DNA of 64,000 bases from Puccinia triticina (GCF_026914185.1 NC_070566.1:1302001-1366000); one strand, 5' to 3'. Shown: positions 9,176-19,881, counted from the stretch's first letter. The notes: generated from the sequence alone by a model not told the origin. Numbers and translations are program-made.

Positions 9176-12100
9176 GTAAAGTTGATCTGTCAAGTGGCCG
9201 TGTTAATCTAGGATCTCGCCCACGCGCCGCTGGATCAACTCATCATCAAGAGATTCACCGGCTTTGTTCCATTTTCTCGTCCAATAATCAAAATATCAAA
9301 TCGAAAAAACATGAAGAAAACACTAAACCTCTCAAAAACATATCTTCAGATCTCAGGTCACTTCTTTTTTCCGGCTCTATTGGCGTTCTTTCTCACGGTC
9401 TTTTTTCTTTCTCTGGCGCGGCTCTTGGCGCGTTTTCTTTCGGCGATGGTTTATTGGAGCAGGGTGGAATGGAGGATATGGGAAATTCGCGGAGGTTTGG
9501 GAGACAGGAAGTAAGTTCCTCCCAGTTATGCACCTCCCAGGGTTCTACTACGTCGTCATTAGCATTACATGCCACATCTGTGAGCCTCGCCGGTTGTTCG
9601 CCTCTATCTCCCGTTTTAGGCGACTTCCCATCTTCTCAAACTCGTCTCCGCGACGAGAATAAACTAGCGTCTCAATCCCGTCTCCGCGACGAGAATAAAC
9701 TAGCGTCTCAATCCCCTCTCTGCGAAGAGAATAAACTAGATACGTCCTATGGCGTCCTCCGCAATGAGGGTAAAACTAGACTCCGCGATGAGTCTAAACT
9801 CCCGAGCCTCCGCAACGAGGAAAAACTAAAGATCCTCCGCAATGAGGTGAATCTACGATTTTCTTTATTTTGCGAGGGAGGTGAAGTGGAATTTGGGGCA
9901 CCGTGGAGGGACTTTGGACTGAAAGTAAGTTCCAACCAAAGTGCACCTCCGGAGCGTGATGCTATACCAAGTTGTTGTACCCTACCGCGTGCCACAGTCG
10001 TGAGCAAAGGACATTCGCCTCGTTTTTCGTTTTCAGACAAGGCACCCTTCGAAGATCGCGCCGAACACCGCACGTGGACACTGATGGAGTGCGGTTTGAA
10101 GTTCCAAGAGCAACTTGCGCTGGTGGATGCGTGGTCGCGGGGCGAGTTCCTCACGTTTGCGGCGAAGTATAAGCCGGTTTCGAGGAAGGTTAAGCCGGTC
10201 AATCAGGCCATGCCTCAAGGTCTAAATCCTCCTTTGCGTCGACCTCCTCTATCACGCGATCCTTATCGGCCCCTCCCGCGTTCTCTAGCCGGCTCTTTCG
10301 TACCGCGCGGACGCGTCACTGCAGACCGGCTTGAAGTCGTGAATTTCGGACCGGACAGGTGGCTATGGCCTGATGAGTTGAATGTTATCAAGAATGTCTT
10401 AGCCGAACGTAATCTAGCCATAGCCTTTGACGAGTCAGAGCGTGGCCTCTTGAAGGATTCATACGGGTTACCCTACATCATTCCCGTTGTCGAACACGAG
10501 CCGTGGCAGAAGAAAAAGATACCAATCCCGGCCGCTATGTTAGACGAATTCATCAGCCGTGTCCGTGAGCGGGTTACTACGGGCTTGTACGAGCAGTCTA
10601 CCTCAAGCTACTCATCTCCGGTCTTCTGCGTGTTTAAGAGTAACGGTAAACTGCGTATAGTTCACGACCTTCAGCCGCTAAACAAGGTGACTATTAAAGA
10701 TGCCGGAGTTCCCCCTGCTACAGAAGACTTCGTCGAATCCTTCGCCGGCCGTGCTTGTTACGGTTTGGGAGACATAATGGGAGGATATGATGAGCGCGCG
10801 CTCGACCCTATCTCTCGTCCTTTAACCACTTTCGATACTCCGTTGGGGCGTTTTCAGCTCACTCGCCTCCCTCAAGGAGCCACGAATTCTGTGGCCGTGT
10901 ACCAGGCTCAGATGATGTGGATCCTCCAAGAGGAGATCCCTGATCATGCTGGTATTTTCATCGACGACGGCGGCATCAAGGGGCCAGCGTCCAACTACGA
11001 CAATGAAGTTCTCACTTGGCACTCTGGTATTCGGCGTTTCATTTGGGAGTACGCGACAACCCTTGAACGGATTCTTTTTCGAATCGAAGAAAGCGGACTC
11101 ACGGTTTCTGTGGCTAAATTGGCAGCTTGCGTGCCGGCTCTCGAGATCGTGGGCCATGTAGTATGCAAGGAGGGCCGGAGAATGGCGAAGACTAAAGTTA
11201 ATAAAATTCTCTCTTGGCCAACTCCGGCTAACGCAACGGAAATTCGAGGTTTCCTGGGGGTTGTGGTCTACGTTCGCATTTTTATTCCGGCACTTTCGGA
11301 AATATGTCTTCCGCTGCGACGCCTTACGCGGAAGGACGTGGATTGGATTTGGTCGGCGGAGTGCGACGCGGCGTTTGAAAAGCTCAAGTTGATTGTAGGC
11401 AAGGACATTGTGCTGGTCAAAATCGAATACGGCCCGGATGCAGGCAAGATCAAACTGGCGGTGGATTCCAGCTTCCACGCGGCGGGTGCGGTTCTCACCC
11501 AGCAAGATTCAAATGGCCTTGATCGCCCCGCTCTCTACGAGTCTCTTTTGTTTTCGGATGTCGAGTCGCGTTACTCTCAGCCAAAGCTCGAATTGTGTGG
11601 TGTAGCGCGGATACTCAAGAAGCTGCAGACCGTTCTTTGGGGGCAGCATTTTGAGCTCCAAGTCGACGCTATCTCTTTGATCCAGATGATTAACTCCCCC
11701 AGCTTACCCAACGCCCCGATGACGCGCTGGGTGGCTTTTATTCAGCTTTTTTCCTTCGACATCGTTCACCGTCCGGGTAAATCTTTTACCATGCCGGACG
11801 GGCTGTCTCGACGACCGATGGAGGACGATGAGTCCATCCCAGATGCTGAGTTCGATGAAGACGCACCTCTCATTCATCCTCGATACGTCGGCGCGTCTGG
11901 TGCTCAAGGAGAGTATACTGGGTTTCAGGAGGGCTATTGGCGGATGATGGAGAGTTTTCTGGCCACGTTATCTAAGCCTAAGGAGATGAATGCTAAAGAC
12001 TTTCGTGCTTTGAAGCGCAGATCAGCGGAGTTCTTCTTACAGTCCGGGCGCCTCATGAAGAGAGGAAGCCCCCTGCCAAAGATTGTCGTAACCATTCCCG

Positions 12101-13191
12101 CAAAACAGGACGAGATCCTCAATCAGCTCCATGAAAGCCTGGGCCACCGAGGCACTACGGAAACTTATCGCCGTGTGGCGGAGCGCTTTTGGTGGCCTTC
12201 GCTCAAGCAGGCCGTAGTGAAATGGTGTCAGAGTTGTGACGCATGTCAAAAGAGGGACCTCCGTCGGCCTCAAGAAGTTCATTACCCGACTGGAGAGTCC
12301 ACGGTCTTTGGTCGCGTCTCGATGGACGCAGTTCATTTGAAAGCTAGCGGCGCCAAATATCTCATTGTCGCACGGGACGACTTCTCTGGCTGGGTGGAAG
12401 CCAAAATTCTCAATAATTTGACCTCAGAGGCTGTGGCTACATTCCTACAAGAACATTGGACGATGCGTTACGGGCTAGCACAATCATATTCAACTGACGG
12501 TGGATCGGAATTCGGCGGCGCGTTGGCCGACATGTTGCGGGCACTTCCCGGGCACCATTGTGTTTCTACTCCTTACTACCCTGAAAGTCAGGGTATGGTT
12601 GAGCGCGGGCACGGGCCACTCAAAGCCGCCCTGGTGAAATTGGCTGGCGAGAGCGGCAAGAACTGCCGGAAATTTCTTCCCTTGGTGCTCTTTGCGGATA
12701 GAATCTCGACCAAACGGACCACCGGCTATTCCCCATTCGAGCTGGTTTTTGGCCAGCGGGCCGTTCTTCCCTTAGATCTAGAGATGGAATCTTTCTTAGG
12801 CGTCGATTGGGAGTCGGTGACGAATACTACCGATCTGCTGGCGGCGCGTTCCCTTCAATTGGAGCGCAGCGAGGAAACGCGTGGCAAGGCGTACCAGAAG
12901 ATGATGGAATCGAGGGGCGAGTCAGTCCGGTACTGGGAGGAAAGGCGCGCGGGTCATCAGCGGGAACCTCTCAAGACGGGCGAGCTAGTTTTGGCGTACA
13001 ATCGATCTCTCGAGGTTCAGTGGGGCCAACTTTTCGCGCATAGGTGGAACGGTCCCTATCGCGTCGTGAAACAGGTCCAGGGTGGATCCTATGTCCTGGC
13101 GGAGTTGGATGGGACGGAACTTAAACGACGATTTTCGGCGGATCAGGTGAAGCGCTACTTTTCGCGTGGAGGCACTGGAGAACAAAAGTAA
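9172..13191 (+). CDS. Ty3 pol polyprotein (RT, RNase H, integrase)
   Basis: 1339 aa, starting at the ATG in the ATGA overlap. Residues 1 to about 300 are a repetitive leader containing two of the splice-like modules and 12-residue repeats. RT follows, with active site FIDD near residue 595 and LPQGATNS upstream. RNase H has LAVDSSFHAAGAVL near 763. Integrase has an HHCC zinc finger (HESLGHRG, CQSCDACQ) near 983-1030 and D-D-E at about 1050 (MDAVH), 1108 (STDGGSEF) and 1144 (SQGMVERGH). No chromodomain is seen at the C terminus. The ATG at 10084 (MECGLKF), just after the module 3 acceptor, is an alternative start on a spliced RNA. The frame is intact. Confidence 0.93.
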   Translation: MSKVDLSSGRVNLGSRPRAAGSTHHQEIHRLCSIFSSNNQNIKSKKHEENTKPLKNISSDLRSLLFSGSIGVLSHGLFSFSGAALGAFSFGDGLLEQGGMEDMGNSRRFGRQEVSSSQLCTSQGSTTSSLALHATSVSLAGCSPLSPVLGDFPSSQTRLRDENKLASQSRLRDENKLASQSPLCEENKLDTSYGVLRNEGKTRLRDESKLPSLRNEEKLKILRNEVNLRFSLFCEGGEVEFGAPWRDFGLKVSSNQSAPPERDAIPSCCTLPRATVVSKGHSPRFSFSDKAPFEDRAEHRTWTLMECGLKFQEQLALVDAWSRGEFLTFAAKYKPVSRKVKPVNQAMPQGLNPPLRRPPLSRDPYRPLPRSLAGSFVPRGRVTADRLEVVNFGPDRWLWPDELNVIKNVLAERNLAIAFDESERGLLKDSYGLPYIIPVVEHEPWQKKKIPIPAAMLDEFISRVRERVTTGLYEQSTSSYSSPVFCVFKSNGKLRIVHDLQPLNKVTIKDAGVPPATEDFVESFAGRACYGLGDIMGGYDERALDPISRPLTTFDTPLGRFQLTRLPQGATNSVAVYQAQMMWILQEEIPDHAGIFIDDGGIKGPASNYDNEVLTWHSGIRRFIWEYATTLERILFRIEESGLTVSVAKLAACVPALEIVGHVVCKEGRRMAKTKVNKILSWPTPANATEIRGFLGVVVYVRIFIPALSEICLPLRRLTRKDVDWIWSAECDAAFEKLKLIVGKDIVLVKIEYGPDAGKIKLAVDSSFHAAGAVLTQQDSNGLDRPALYESLLFSDVESRYSQPKLELCGVARILKKLQTVLWGQHFELQVDAISLIQMINSPSLPNAPMTRWVAFIQLFSFDIVHRPGKSFTMPDGLSRRPMEDDESIPDAEFDEDAPLIHPRYVGASGAQGEYTGFQEGYWRMMESFLATLSKPKEMNAKDFRALKRRSAEFFLQSGRLMKRGSPLPKIVVTIPAKQDEILNQLHESLGHRGTTETYRRVAERFWWPSLKQAVVKWCQSCDACQKRDLRRPQEVHYPTGESTVFGRVSMDAVHLKASGAKYLIVARDDFSGWVEAKILNNLTSEAVATFLQEHWTMRYGLAQSYSTDGGSEFGGALADMLRALPGHHCVSTPYYPESQGMVERGHGPLKAALVKLAGESGKNCRKFLPLVLFADRISTKRTTGYSPFELVFGQRAVLPLDLEMESFLGVDWESVTNTTDLLAARSLQLERSEETRGKAYQKMMESRGESVRYWEERRAGHQREPLKTGELVLAYNRSLEVQWGQLFAHRWNGPYRVVKQVQGGSYVLAELDGTELKRRFSADQVKRYFSRGGTGEQK
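9491..9619 (+). promoter_or_regulatory. Splice/hairpin module 2 in pol leader
   Basis: Copy 2. GGAGG (9491) pairs with CCTCC (9533-9537), and an inner TGGGAG/CTCCCA stem surrounds AAGTAAGT (9509-9516). GCCACATCTGTGAGC ends at 9585. GTAAGT at 9511 and a pyrimidine tract ending in AG at 9618-9619 give a possible 109-nt intron, which is not a multiple of three. Confidence 0.6.
9643..9850 (+). repeat. 36-nt (12-residue) tandem repeats in pol leader
   Basis: The peptide unit RLRDENKLASQS occurs twice exactly, at 36-nt spacing, then in several shortened variants (LRNEGKTR, LRDESKL, LRNEEKL, LRNEV). The DNA core is CTCCGCRAYGAG followed by an A-rich stretch. It lies between modules 2 and 3. Whether it works as peptide or RNA is unknown. 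Confidence 0.7.
9905..10036 (+). promoter_or_regulatory. Splice/hairpin module 3 before pol core
   Basis: Copy 3. Outer stem GGAGG/CCTCC and inner stem ACTTTGG/CCAAAGT enclose AAGTAAGT (9923-9930). GCCACAGTCGTGAGC ends at 10005. GTAAGT at 9925 and TTTTCAG at 10030-10036 give a possible 112-nt intron. The next in-frame pol ATG is at 10084. The inner stem differs from module 4 by paired changes. Confidence 0.6.
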
Positions 13192-13318
13192 GTTCTCTCC
13201 AGTTGTGCACCTCCGGGCTAGATGCTCTTAAGTATTTTCGAAAACTCTACTCTATGCCACATTTGTGAGCACCGCGGCGGCCCTTGGTTTCTTTTCCTTC
13301 TCTTTCTGGACCTCTTAG
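13168..13318 (+). promoter_or_regulatory. Splice/hairpin module 4 after pol
   Basis: Copy 4. GGAGG (13168) pairs with CCTCC (13210-13214), with inner stem CTGGAG/CTCCAG. AAGTAAGT (13186-13193) contains the pol stop TAA (13189-13191). GCCACATTTGTGAGC ends at 13270. GTAAGT at 13188 and a pyrimidine-rich tract ending CTCTTAG at 13318 give a possible 131-nt intron in the 3' leader. Confidence 0.55.
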
Positions 13319-13380
13319 GCGCGGATTTCAGTTCAATTTTCGGCGACAGGCGCGCAGCAGTCTAGGGACAGACTGCATTT

Positions 13381-13390
13381 GGGGAGGAGA
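13381..13390 (+). promoter_or_regulatory. Polypurine tract of Ty3
   Basis: GGGGAGGAGA directly abuts the 3' LTR, as expected for plus-strand primer formation. Confidence 0.85.
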
Positions 13391-14227
13391 TGTGGTGTTC
13401 AATCTTGTACACGCGGGGTCAACTTTAGAACTCGCGACGGCGCGCGGGAGACATCAAGACGCGTGGAGGATCAATTTTCCCGGATGTAACCCGTTTCAGG
13501 ACTCAATCTTTCCGGATCTTTGGCGCGCTGGTTCCCTTTCTACAATTGCTTTTGGATCTTTTCTTTTGTTTCCTTGCTTTCTTTTATTTTTATTTTTTTT
13601 CGCTCTCAGTTGTTGTTTCATTTCTCATATGCGCGTGTTGGATGGTTGTGCTATGTGCTGGGTTGGTTTGGTTTTGTGTTTTGTTTCCTTTTGTCTGTTT
13701 CCTCTCTTTTGTGTTTGTTGCGCGCGTGGGTGTATGATGAAGGTCCCGCTGCGTGCTGCGCCCGGAGTCTAAGTTCTGTTCGAACTTAGACGATGGGACG
13801 GCACGGGAAGACTCTGAACCATAACCTTCCTATCAAAATTTTTACGGATCACCTTATCAGCGCACTCGGAGCGCCTTCTGAGCCTTATCCATCCCAACGA
13901 TCGGGATACTCTTTCATCACGCACGTGGCGTTTTTTCTTGTCGATCCTCATTCTTCCTGACCCCGCCTTCCGGCGCACTTCGACGACCGCGACATCCCAA
14001 ACTTTCATCATCCTTCCCGGTTTCCTTTTTTTTTTTTTTTTTTTTTTCCTTTCTCCTCTCAACTCACAACCCCGCCGACGCGCGCTCAATCGCCGTCGTA
14101 AATCAAACACCCCCCTACCTCATCGCTTACAGATCCCCCCTTCTTCCCGCGACCAATCCCCGGAGGGCATTTCCCAACCTTTTCCCCTCCAACAACTGCC
14201 GCCGCCTGGCACGGACGGAGTTCCACA
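13391..14227 (+). repeat. 3' LTR of Ty3 element
   Basis: 837 bp, nearly identical to 5916-6751, with one extra T in the poly-T run. It ends GTTCCACA and is followed by the TSD CCGG. Confidence 0.95.
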
Positions 14228-15174
14228 CCGGTCTATTGCTGAGAAAGGCTTGATGAACAATCAGGACTGCCCTTCTCCTAGAGATCAGTATCATTTGTTT
14301 GAATGCATTTGTAACACATAGATGAACCTTTGTAGGTGCTTCTTTTGGGGTCATCCACAGCGCACATCAGCCAGACTCCTTCCTTTCATGAAATATGGCC
14401 AGCAGCTCAAAAGCCTGTCAGTAAGGAGAAGTTGAGGGCTGCCATGGTGCCCTGTGCCACAGATGAATAATTTTGGATTTCCCTGTATCACACTGAGCAA
14501 AGGTGCCCATTGTTGAAGCAGGCATCCGTTGCAAAGCATTTAAAAATATTACCTTTTCCTCCTCTGTTGAAATTGGCTGTATTTCTGAAAACTGAAGTCT
14601 GAGGGCTCCACGATTATCATCCTTGTGTTTCACTTGGTCATGGAAAATGAAGAGGATGATGAAGTTCTGAACTTACAATAGTGATGAGTTAACACAAACA
14701 CACTGGACAGCAAGGCTCTAATATTAACTGTTGGTGTGGCAAAGTGGCTGAATGGAAGTTGAACCTCTGAGCTCCACCAGATGGTGCACCCAACCCAGTC
14801 AAATTTGTAACTTATGATCTTCACAGGGATTCAAAATTATTGTTCATAATGCCCTCTCCATAGCAGGAGAGCTCTTGCTAAACTTTGATTGGGTCAGTCT
14901 GCACAGAGGTCATCCTAAAACTAACACCACCGTTATTCCACCGAGTGTGACACGATTCCATGGAATACACTAGGACTGAAAATTTTGCCAAACATAACTT
15001 CAACTTCATGTGCACTAAACATTGTCATTTGATCCTGCAACTGCCATTAGTGGTTGGTCATGAGTTGCATGTGAAATTGGATTGATTTCAACTTGACATC
15101 AACATGATTCATCTTGACCGTCACATACCGTAACGGTTGACATTAGTCAGAGTTCCTGAAAGACATTGTGGCCT
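14228..15174. other. Subterminal non-coding DNA of CACTA-1, right of Ty3
   Basis: CACTA-1 sequence resumes after Ty3. I see no convincing gene here. The terminal inverted repeat with its 20-bp palindrome follows at 15175-15212. Confidence 0.5.
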
Positions 15175-15212
15175 GGCACTCTCTAGAGAGTGCAACACTT
15201 TCTCCCCTGGTG
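15175..15212. repeat. Right terminal repeat of CACTA-1
   Basis: Read inward it begins CACCAGGGGAGAAAGTG, then TTGC and a CTCTAGAG-centred palindrome. It matches 17252-17289 and the inverse of 39130-39165 with few changes. The MULE exon begins directly after it. Confidence 0.85.
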
Positions 15213-15624
15213 AATCTAGAAACCAACGAGTGTGTTTTACAGGTCAAAAACCCTGATCACAACCACGGGCCGTCCGACTATCCAGCTGCGCACACGATGC
15301 ACCAAAGAATGACTGTTGAGACGCAGGACGAAATCAGAAAACTCACCTCCGCCGGCGTTAAGCCAATCAAAATCCAAAATGTTCTGCTGCAAGATTCCTC
15401 AATTTCACATTACGCGCCTTTCAAGGAAATTCACAATTTCAATTATCGAACAAAGAAGAAAGAATTTTGTGGAAGACCTCCGATGTCAGCTATGATTGAG
15501 TGCCTCAAGTCTAAAGGATTCGAATATAAAGTGAAGTCACAAGTGAACATTGGACTGGATAACAGTCACCTCAATGCTTTGTTTTTTGCACTCCCTGAAT
15601 CAATAACCCTCGCAAAGAAACATT
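15213..15624 (+). pseudogene. MULE transposase-OTU gene, N-terminal piece
   Basis: The first visible part of an old Mutator-like transposase. It contains a FAR1/WRKY-GCM1-like zinc ligand pair in NPDHNHGPS, the DNA-binding region, and the lead-in NALFFALPESITLAKKH. The codons before 15213 in this frame belong to the CACTA-1 terminus, so the true N terminus is outside the window. At 15622-15624 (ATT) the satellite CACTA element begins. Joining 15624 to 46526 restores the frame, giving AKKHSPCILIDVTYKTN, a typical MULE sequence around the first catalytic Asp. The piece is non-functional as it stands. Confidence 0.85.
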
Positions 15625-16290
15625 CACTACCAAGATGGATGAATTTGCGATGTCGTATATTGATCATCAATATAGCGTATATTGATCAATTTTTTTTATT
15701 ATTCTTCTTGATACCTTTGTCTGTTTTCCATGTCTCCTTAATACCATTCTATAATCTCTCTCCTTCCCCTTGTGTTAGCTTCAAGCCACAGGAATCTTTT
15801 TTTTTGCCTGATAACATTCATAAATTGCTACATACACCACTCAATTCTTCCTGAAAAAAAGACGTTGCAAGTTTTATGATTAATCCAGGGTAGCTGAGGG
15901 GTCTCAATTTTTTTTTCTTTTTTTTTTTACTTCAACAATTGATGTTATCAGAAGTCTCCAAATCGACTTTTTTTCAAAGAGGAAAAACATTGACCCCTGA
16001 CCTCTCTCATGATACCATCCTGCACACATTTTTAATTTGGTTGGTTGAACTTGCTCACGATATTGCATATCATACATGAAGTGCTACATGCATAGAAGGC
16101 CTTTTTGAAATTAGTTTACCATGGTTTAGCATATTTTTGTCAGGTTCTTTTTTTTATCTACTTTTGTTATCAACCACAGATTAATGAGGAATATTTCCAC
16201 ATAAAATTTCATCTGACGATTTTTCTGCATATAAAACCCAGAAATATTTTAAAATATAATTTATTTGGGGTCGCATCCATTATGCAGCAG
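15625..16290. repeat. Left terminal inverted arm of CACTA-sat
   Basis: Matches the inverse of 45850-46522 over nearly its whole length, with small gaps. Shared parts include the GATTGATCAATAT-rich stretch, an A/T-run region, and the sequence before the first satellite unit (TATGCAGCAGC). AT-rich and non-coding. Confidence 0.85.
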
Positions 16291-17251
16291 CAACAATGTG
16301 ATCAGTTCCCAAATATCACTAATTTGGTAGTTTCTGGCCCTTTCTGCCACTATATCTCAACACAGCGTGGGAGTTCTTCCATGATATTGGTATCAAAATG
16401 ATCAATAGCCCCCAAGGATTCATTTTGTACCTTAATTTACCACATAACCCAAATGTAACAGCTACAATCTGATCAGTTGCCAAATGTCACTAATTTGGTA
16501 GTTTCTTGGTGTTGCTGCCACTATATCTTAACACAGCCTGGGAGTTCTTCCATGATATTGGTACCAAAATTATCACATGCCCCTAAAGATTCATTGTGTA
16601 CCTTGAATGACCACAAAACCCCCAAATGTAGCAACCACAATGTGATCAGTTGCCAAATATCACTAATTTGGTAGTTTCTTGATGTTTCTGCCACTATATC
16701 TCAGCACAGTGTGGGAGTTCTTCCATGATATTCGTACCAAAATGATCACATGCCCTCAAAGATTCATTGTGTACCTTGAATGACAACAAAACACCCAAAT
16801 GTAGCAGCCACCATGTGATCAGTTGCCAAATATCACTAATTTGGTAGTTTCTTGGTGTTCCTGCCAGTATATCTCAGCCCCGCGTGGGAGTTCTTCCATG
16901 ATATTGGTACCAAAATTATCACATGCCCCTAAAGATTCATTGTGTACCTTGAATGACCACAAAACCCCCAAATGTAGCAGCCACAATGTGATCAGTTGCC
17001 AAATATCACTAATTTGGTAGTTTCTTGATGTTTCTGCCACTATATCTCAGCACAGTGTGGGAGTTCTTCCATGATATTCGTACCAAAATGATCACATGCC
17101 CTCAAAGATTCATTGAGTCCCTTGAATGACCACAAAACCCTCAAATGTAGCAGCCACACTGTGATCATTTGCCAAATATCACTAATTTGGTAATTTCTTG
17201 GTGTTTCTGCCACTATATCTCCGCCCAGCATGGGAGTTCTTCCATGATATA
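16291..17251. repeat. Satellite array, left block (about 5.6 units)
   Basis: Tandem ~172-bp units containing GATCAGTTGCCAAATATCAC, TTCCATGATATTGGTACC and ACCACAAAACCCCC. The block is interrupted at 17251 by CACTA-2 and continues at 39166. Short frames that recur in each unit are by-products of the repeat. Confidence 0.9.
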
Positions 17252-17289
17252 CACCAGGGAAGAAAGTGTGGCACCCTCTAGAGAGTGCC
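17252..17289. repeat. Left terminal repeat of CACTA-2
   Basis: 38 bp, CACCAGGGAAGAAAGTGTG followed by a nearly perfect 20-bp palindrome (one change). Its partner is at 39130-39165. Confidence 0.88.
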
Positions 17290-19881
17290 AAACCGTGACT
17301 TTCATCTACAACACTGGGCAATGTCAGCCGTAGCAGCATGTACAACTCATGCATGTGTCAATGTTGATGTAGTGTTGGGTGCAAGCCAATTGTGACTGCC
17401 TGACTGCCTAATTGTATGCTCAAGTTTGACATAGCTGTATCACCCTGGCAGACCAGTGCAGCTCAGAAAGCTGCAGATTTTGAATTGACAGAGAGTTTTG
17501 AGCTTTGGGATGCACATCTTGTTCATCACATTCCTTATGTCAACCAACTCGTACAATATACAATCTTCTAGTACTTATTGGCTGTTGGAACCAGCAGGGC
17601 TAGTTGCAGAAGTTGCCAAAACTCAAAATCACTTCGCAAACTTGCTGACAGACTTATGATAATATTCAGGATTGATTTCTGCCAGGTGAGGTTGAAGTGC
17701 CCAGTGGCAAGTAAATCCAGCCATCCGTGGGTTTGGCCACACATATAGCGCAACCAACTGCCATTTGCTCAGTCTCTACTCCGCAAATGATGATGGTGAA
17801 AGTTCATCATATTAGGAGGTGAATATTCCACCACCGATGACTGGTGATGTGCCATGCTTCACCTTTAGTTTTGAAGGATGTCAGAGGGGGTTTTCACGGG
17901 GACCAGGAAGTGCCATGGATGTTTTCCTGTTGGGTGAAACACCATAATTTCTACCATATCAATTCTCACTTGAGAAGTGGGGTTTGGGACTAGGCATGAA
18001 CACCCCTGTGCCACTTGTGTGGCTTATGTCTGGTGGTATTCTGAGGGCCTAAGATGGCAATATGGTAGATGAAAAAATTGCTCCCCCACATTTGGCCACA
18101 TTGAAAGTGTCAGTCATCAGGTCTACTACATTGTTGAAGGATTTCATACACATCAGACCTAGGGACACTGGCAGTTGTTTGGCAACATGGAATCCCAACA
18201 AATGAATTCCCACACCCAAATGAAACCTCAAATCTCCTTTCCCGGCCTGTGTTGTGCGTTTTGTTGAGCATTTTGCATGCAATTCCCATTGCTGAAGTGA
18301 GAGTCTGATTTTTTGCCGTTGTAGCTTAAATCCTGCTGTGATTTAATCCCAGTTGGATAATTGAATGACAGACACCGCTCTCTCCACTGGCACAGGGCAC
18401 ACTGGCCCAGAAGAAAACAAACTGGGCAGAGGATGTAGCACATTAACTCTGACAGTGTTATGGGGAAGCATTGTGGCACTCACAGGCACTTGGTATTGCT
18501 GTCCACATTACAGATGGGAAACAAGGGGGTATTCCATGTCTCCACTGGCTAATGTTACAAGGAGAGTGAAGTTTCTTCATGCCCACCGGTGCCAGCAAGT
18601 GCATGTGATCCTGTTTCAATTTCTGTAGTGTTGAATCAGTATCCCAAGCATTCATTCTCAAGCACCCCTCCCTGAGCTTGGTCCAGTGAAGCCATGATCT
18701 CACACTCGTGCAATGCACATTGCTGCCTCGCCATCATCTAGCAGCCTCTGCTTCAAAGTGTGGAGTCATGCTGGATCTGTCTGTCCCTAGATTCAGGTAA
18801 ACTGCCACAAGATGGCAGCATCATTTCAGAGAAGAAGTCAATTGCATTTTACATGAGAAGCTTTGTGCCATGCCCGCCTTGGATGTGTCTTTCTGGTTGA
18901 CATCCATCAGCCATGCTTTGGATGCTCCTTTCTGGTAGACATCGGCCATGCAGAAGGGCAAGCAGATCTGCCCGCAGTTCACACAATCATCACAACCACC
19001 TACAGAGTGCTTTCTGTCTCAGAGGCAACCAACATCATTAATCTCACACATTTTTCCTACTTGGGATAGCCCTCGGTGTCTGCTCCAAGGGAAAGTTGCC
19101 ATCCGTCAAGTCAACATGAGTAGCACCCATCAATACTTGTGGGGGGTATCTGGTGCACTCAATCATAGACCCACCGCTTGCCAGGGGCATTTTGAGCATA
19201 TTGGGCAAACCGGCTGGCACAGCTTCTAGAGCACTTATATGACACAAGCGGATTATGGCAGTCACCGGTGTAGCTATGGATTCTTTGGGGTGAATCACGT
19301 TTTCCTAAATGACCATAGACACCAGGCAATTTGAGCCCGTGGCTTTCACAAAGAGCCCCTCTGCCCCAACTCACCTGATTCTGTGCATCAATAATCGGTG
19401 AAGAGCACACTTGCAAGTGGGAGATGGGGTTTGCTCTTGATTGTGGCCCTTCAGAATACAAGACAGTCACACCCAGCAGCATGTATGATGTGTCCTACCA
19501 GCAAGGGGGATCTTCACTCACAGGTGGATCAGATATGGTTCTCACAAACTGTGCATCTGGGTGGTCACCCTGGACTTTGGATTTTTAGTTCCGGCCAGGT
19601 AACATCAAGTTCAACCTGTGGCATTGTGTCTTTCATGACAATAAGATTCATCAGCCGCTTGGAAGTTGGGTGTGCTGAACTTTGTACGAGTGGAAGTGAA
19701 CCACAAAGTGACCGCCTATAACCAAGCTGTTATGAGCTCATTTGAGTTGAATGACAGCCAATGGCCATAGGAAGGTTTGTCACACACAGTTGCATCGCGG
19801 ATTTTTTTTGAGGTTTAAGTAGAACATGGGTTACAGAGAAAGCCAGCCACAGGATCACCACAAATCAAGGGAGATCAATGG
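17290..19881. other. Left subterminal non-coding DNA of CACTA-2
   Basis: About 2.6 kb with only short frames and no recognisable protein. It is the positional counterpart of 4131-5915 plus 14228-15174 in CACTA-1. Subterminal transposase-binding repeats are expected in CACTA elements, but I could not define a clear one here. Confidence 0.45.

Larger units (their letters stand above)
5916..14227 (+). mobile_element. Complete Ty3/gypsy LTR retrotransposon
   Basis: 8312-bp element with two LTRs of about 836 bp, TG...CA ends and a 4-bp TSD CCGG (5912-5915 and 14228-14231). The order is LTR, tRNA-Tyr primer site, leader, gag-protease, pol (RT, RNase H, integrase), purine tract, LTR. RT before integrase defines the Ty3 type. 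By eye the LTRs differ at only about three substitutions plus poly-T length, so insertion is recent. Both reading frames are open. Unusual parts are four repeated splice-like modules, an ATGA gag-pol junction, and a ~300-residue repetitive pol leader. It is inserted in the non-coding right flank of CACTA-1. Confidence 0.95.
1..15212. mobile_element. Giant CACTA-type transposon CACTA-1 (left end outside window)
   Basis: The right terminus is at 15175-15212. Read inward it starts CACCAGGGGAGAAAGTG and then has a 20-bp palindrome (GGCACTCTCTAGAGAGTGCC, one end base changed). It matches both ends of CACTA-2 (17252-39165). The element carries gene A (plus) and gene F2 (minus). This is the same convergent pair as CACTA-2 but in opposite orientation, so the two elements are inverted relatives. 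After removing the nested Ty3 element and one TSD, the end-to-F2 distance is about 3.2 kb, against 3.16 kb in CACTA-2. It is inserted in a MULE transposase exon that resumes at 15213. The predicted 3-bp TSD at 15213-15215 (AAT) cannot be checked because the left end is outside the window. CACTA assignment rests on CAC termini, the 3-bp TSD of the sister element and its tnp2 transposase. Confidence 0.82.

Noticed and set aside
16823..17020. Repeated 60-76 codon frames in the satellite (also near 39953, 41317, 42007, 43559)
   Set aside because: They follow the repeat unit on both strands, lack start context or domain, and shift with unit variants.
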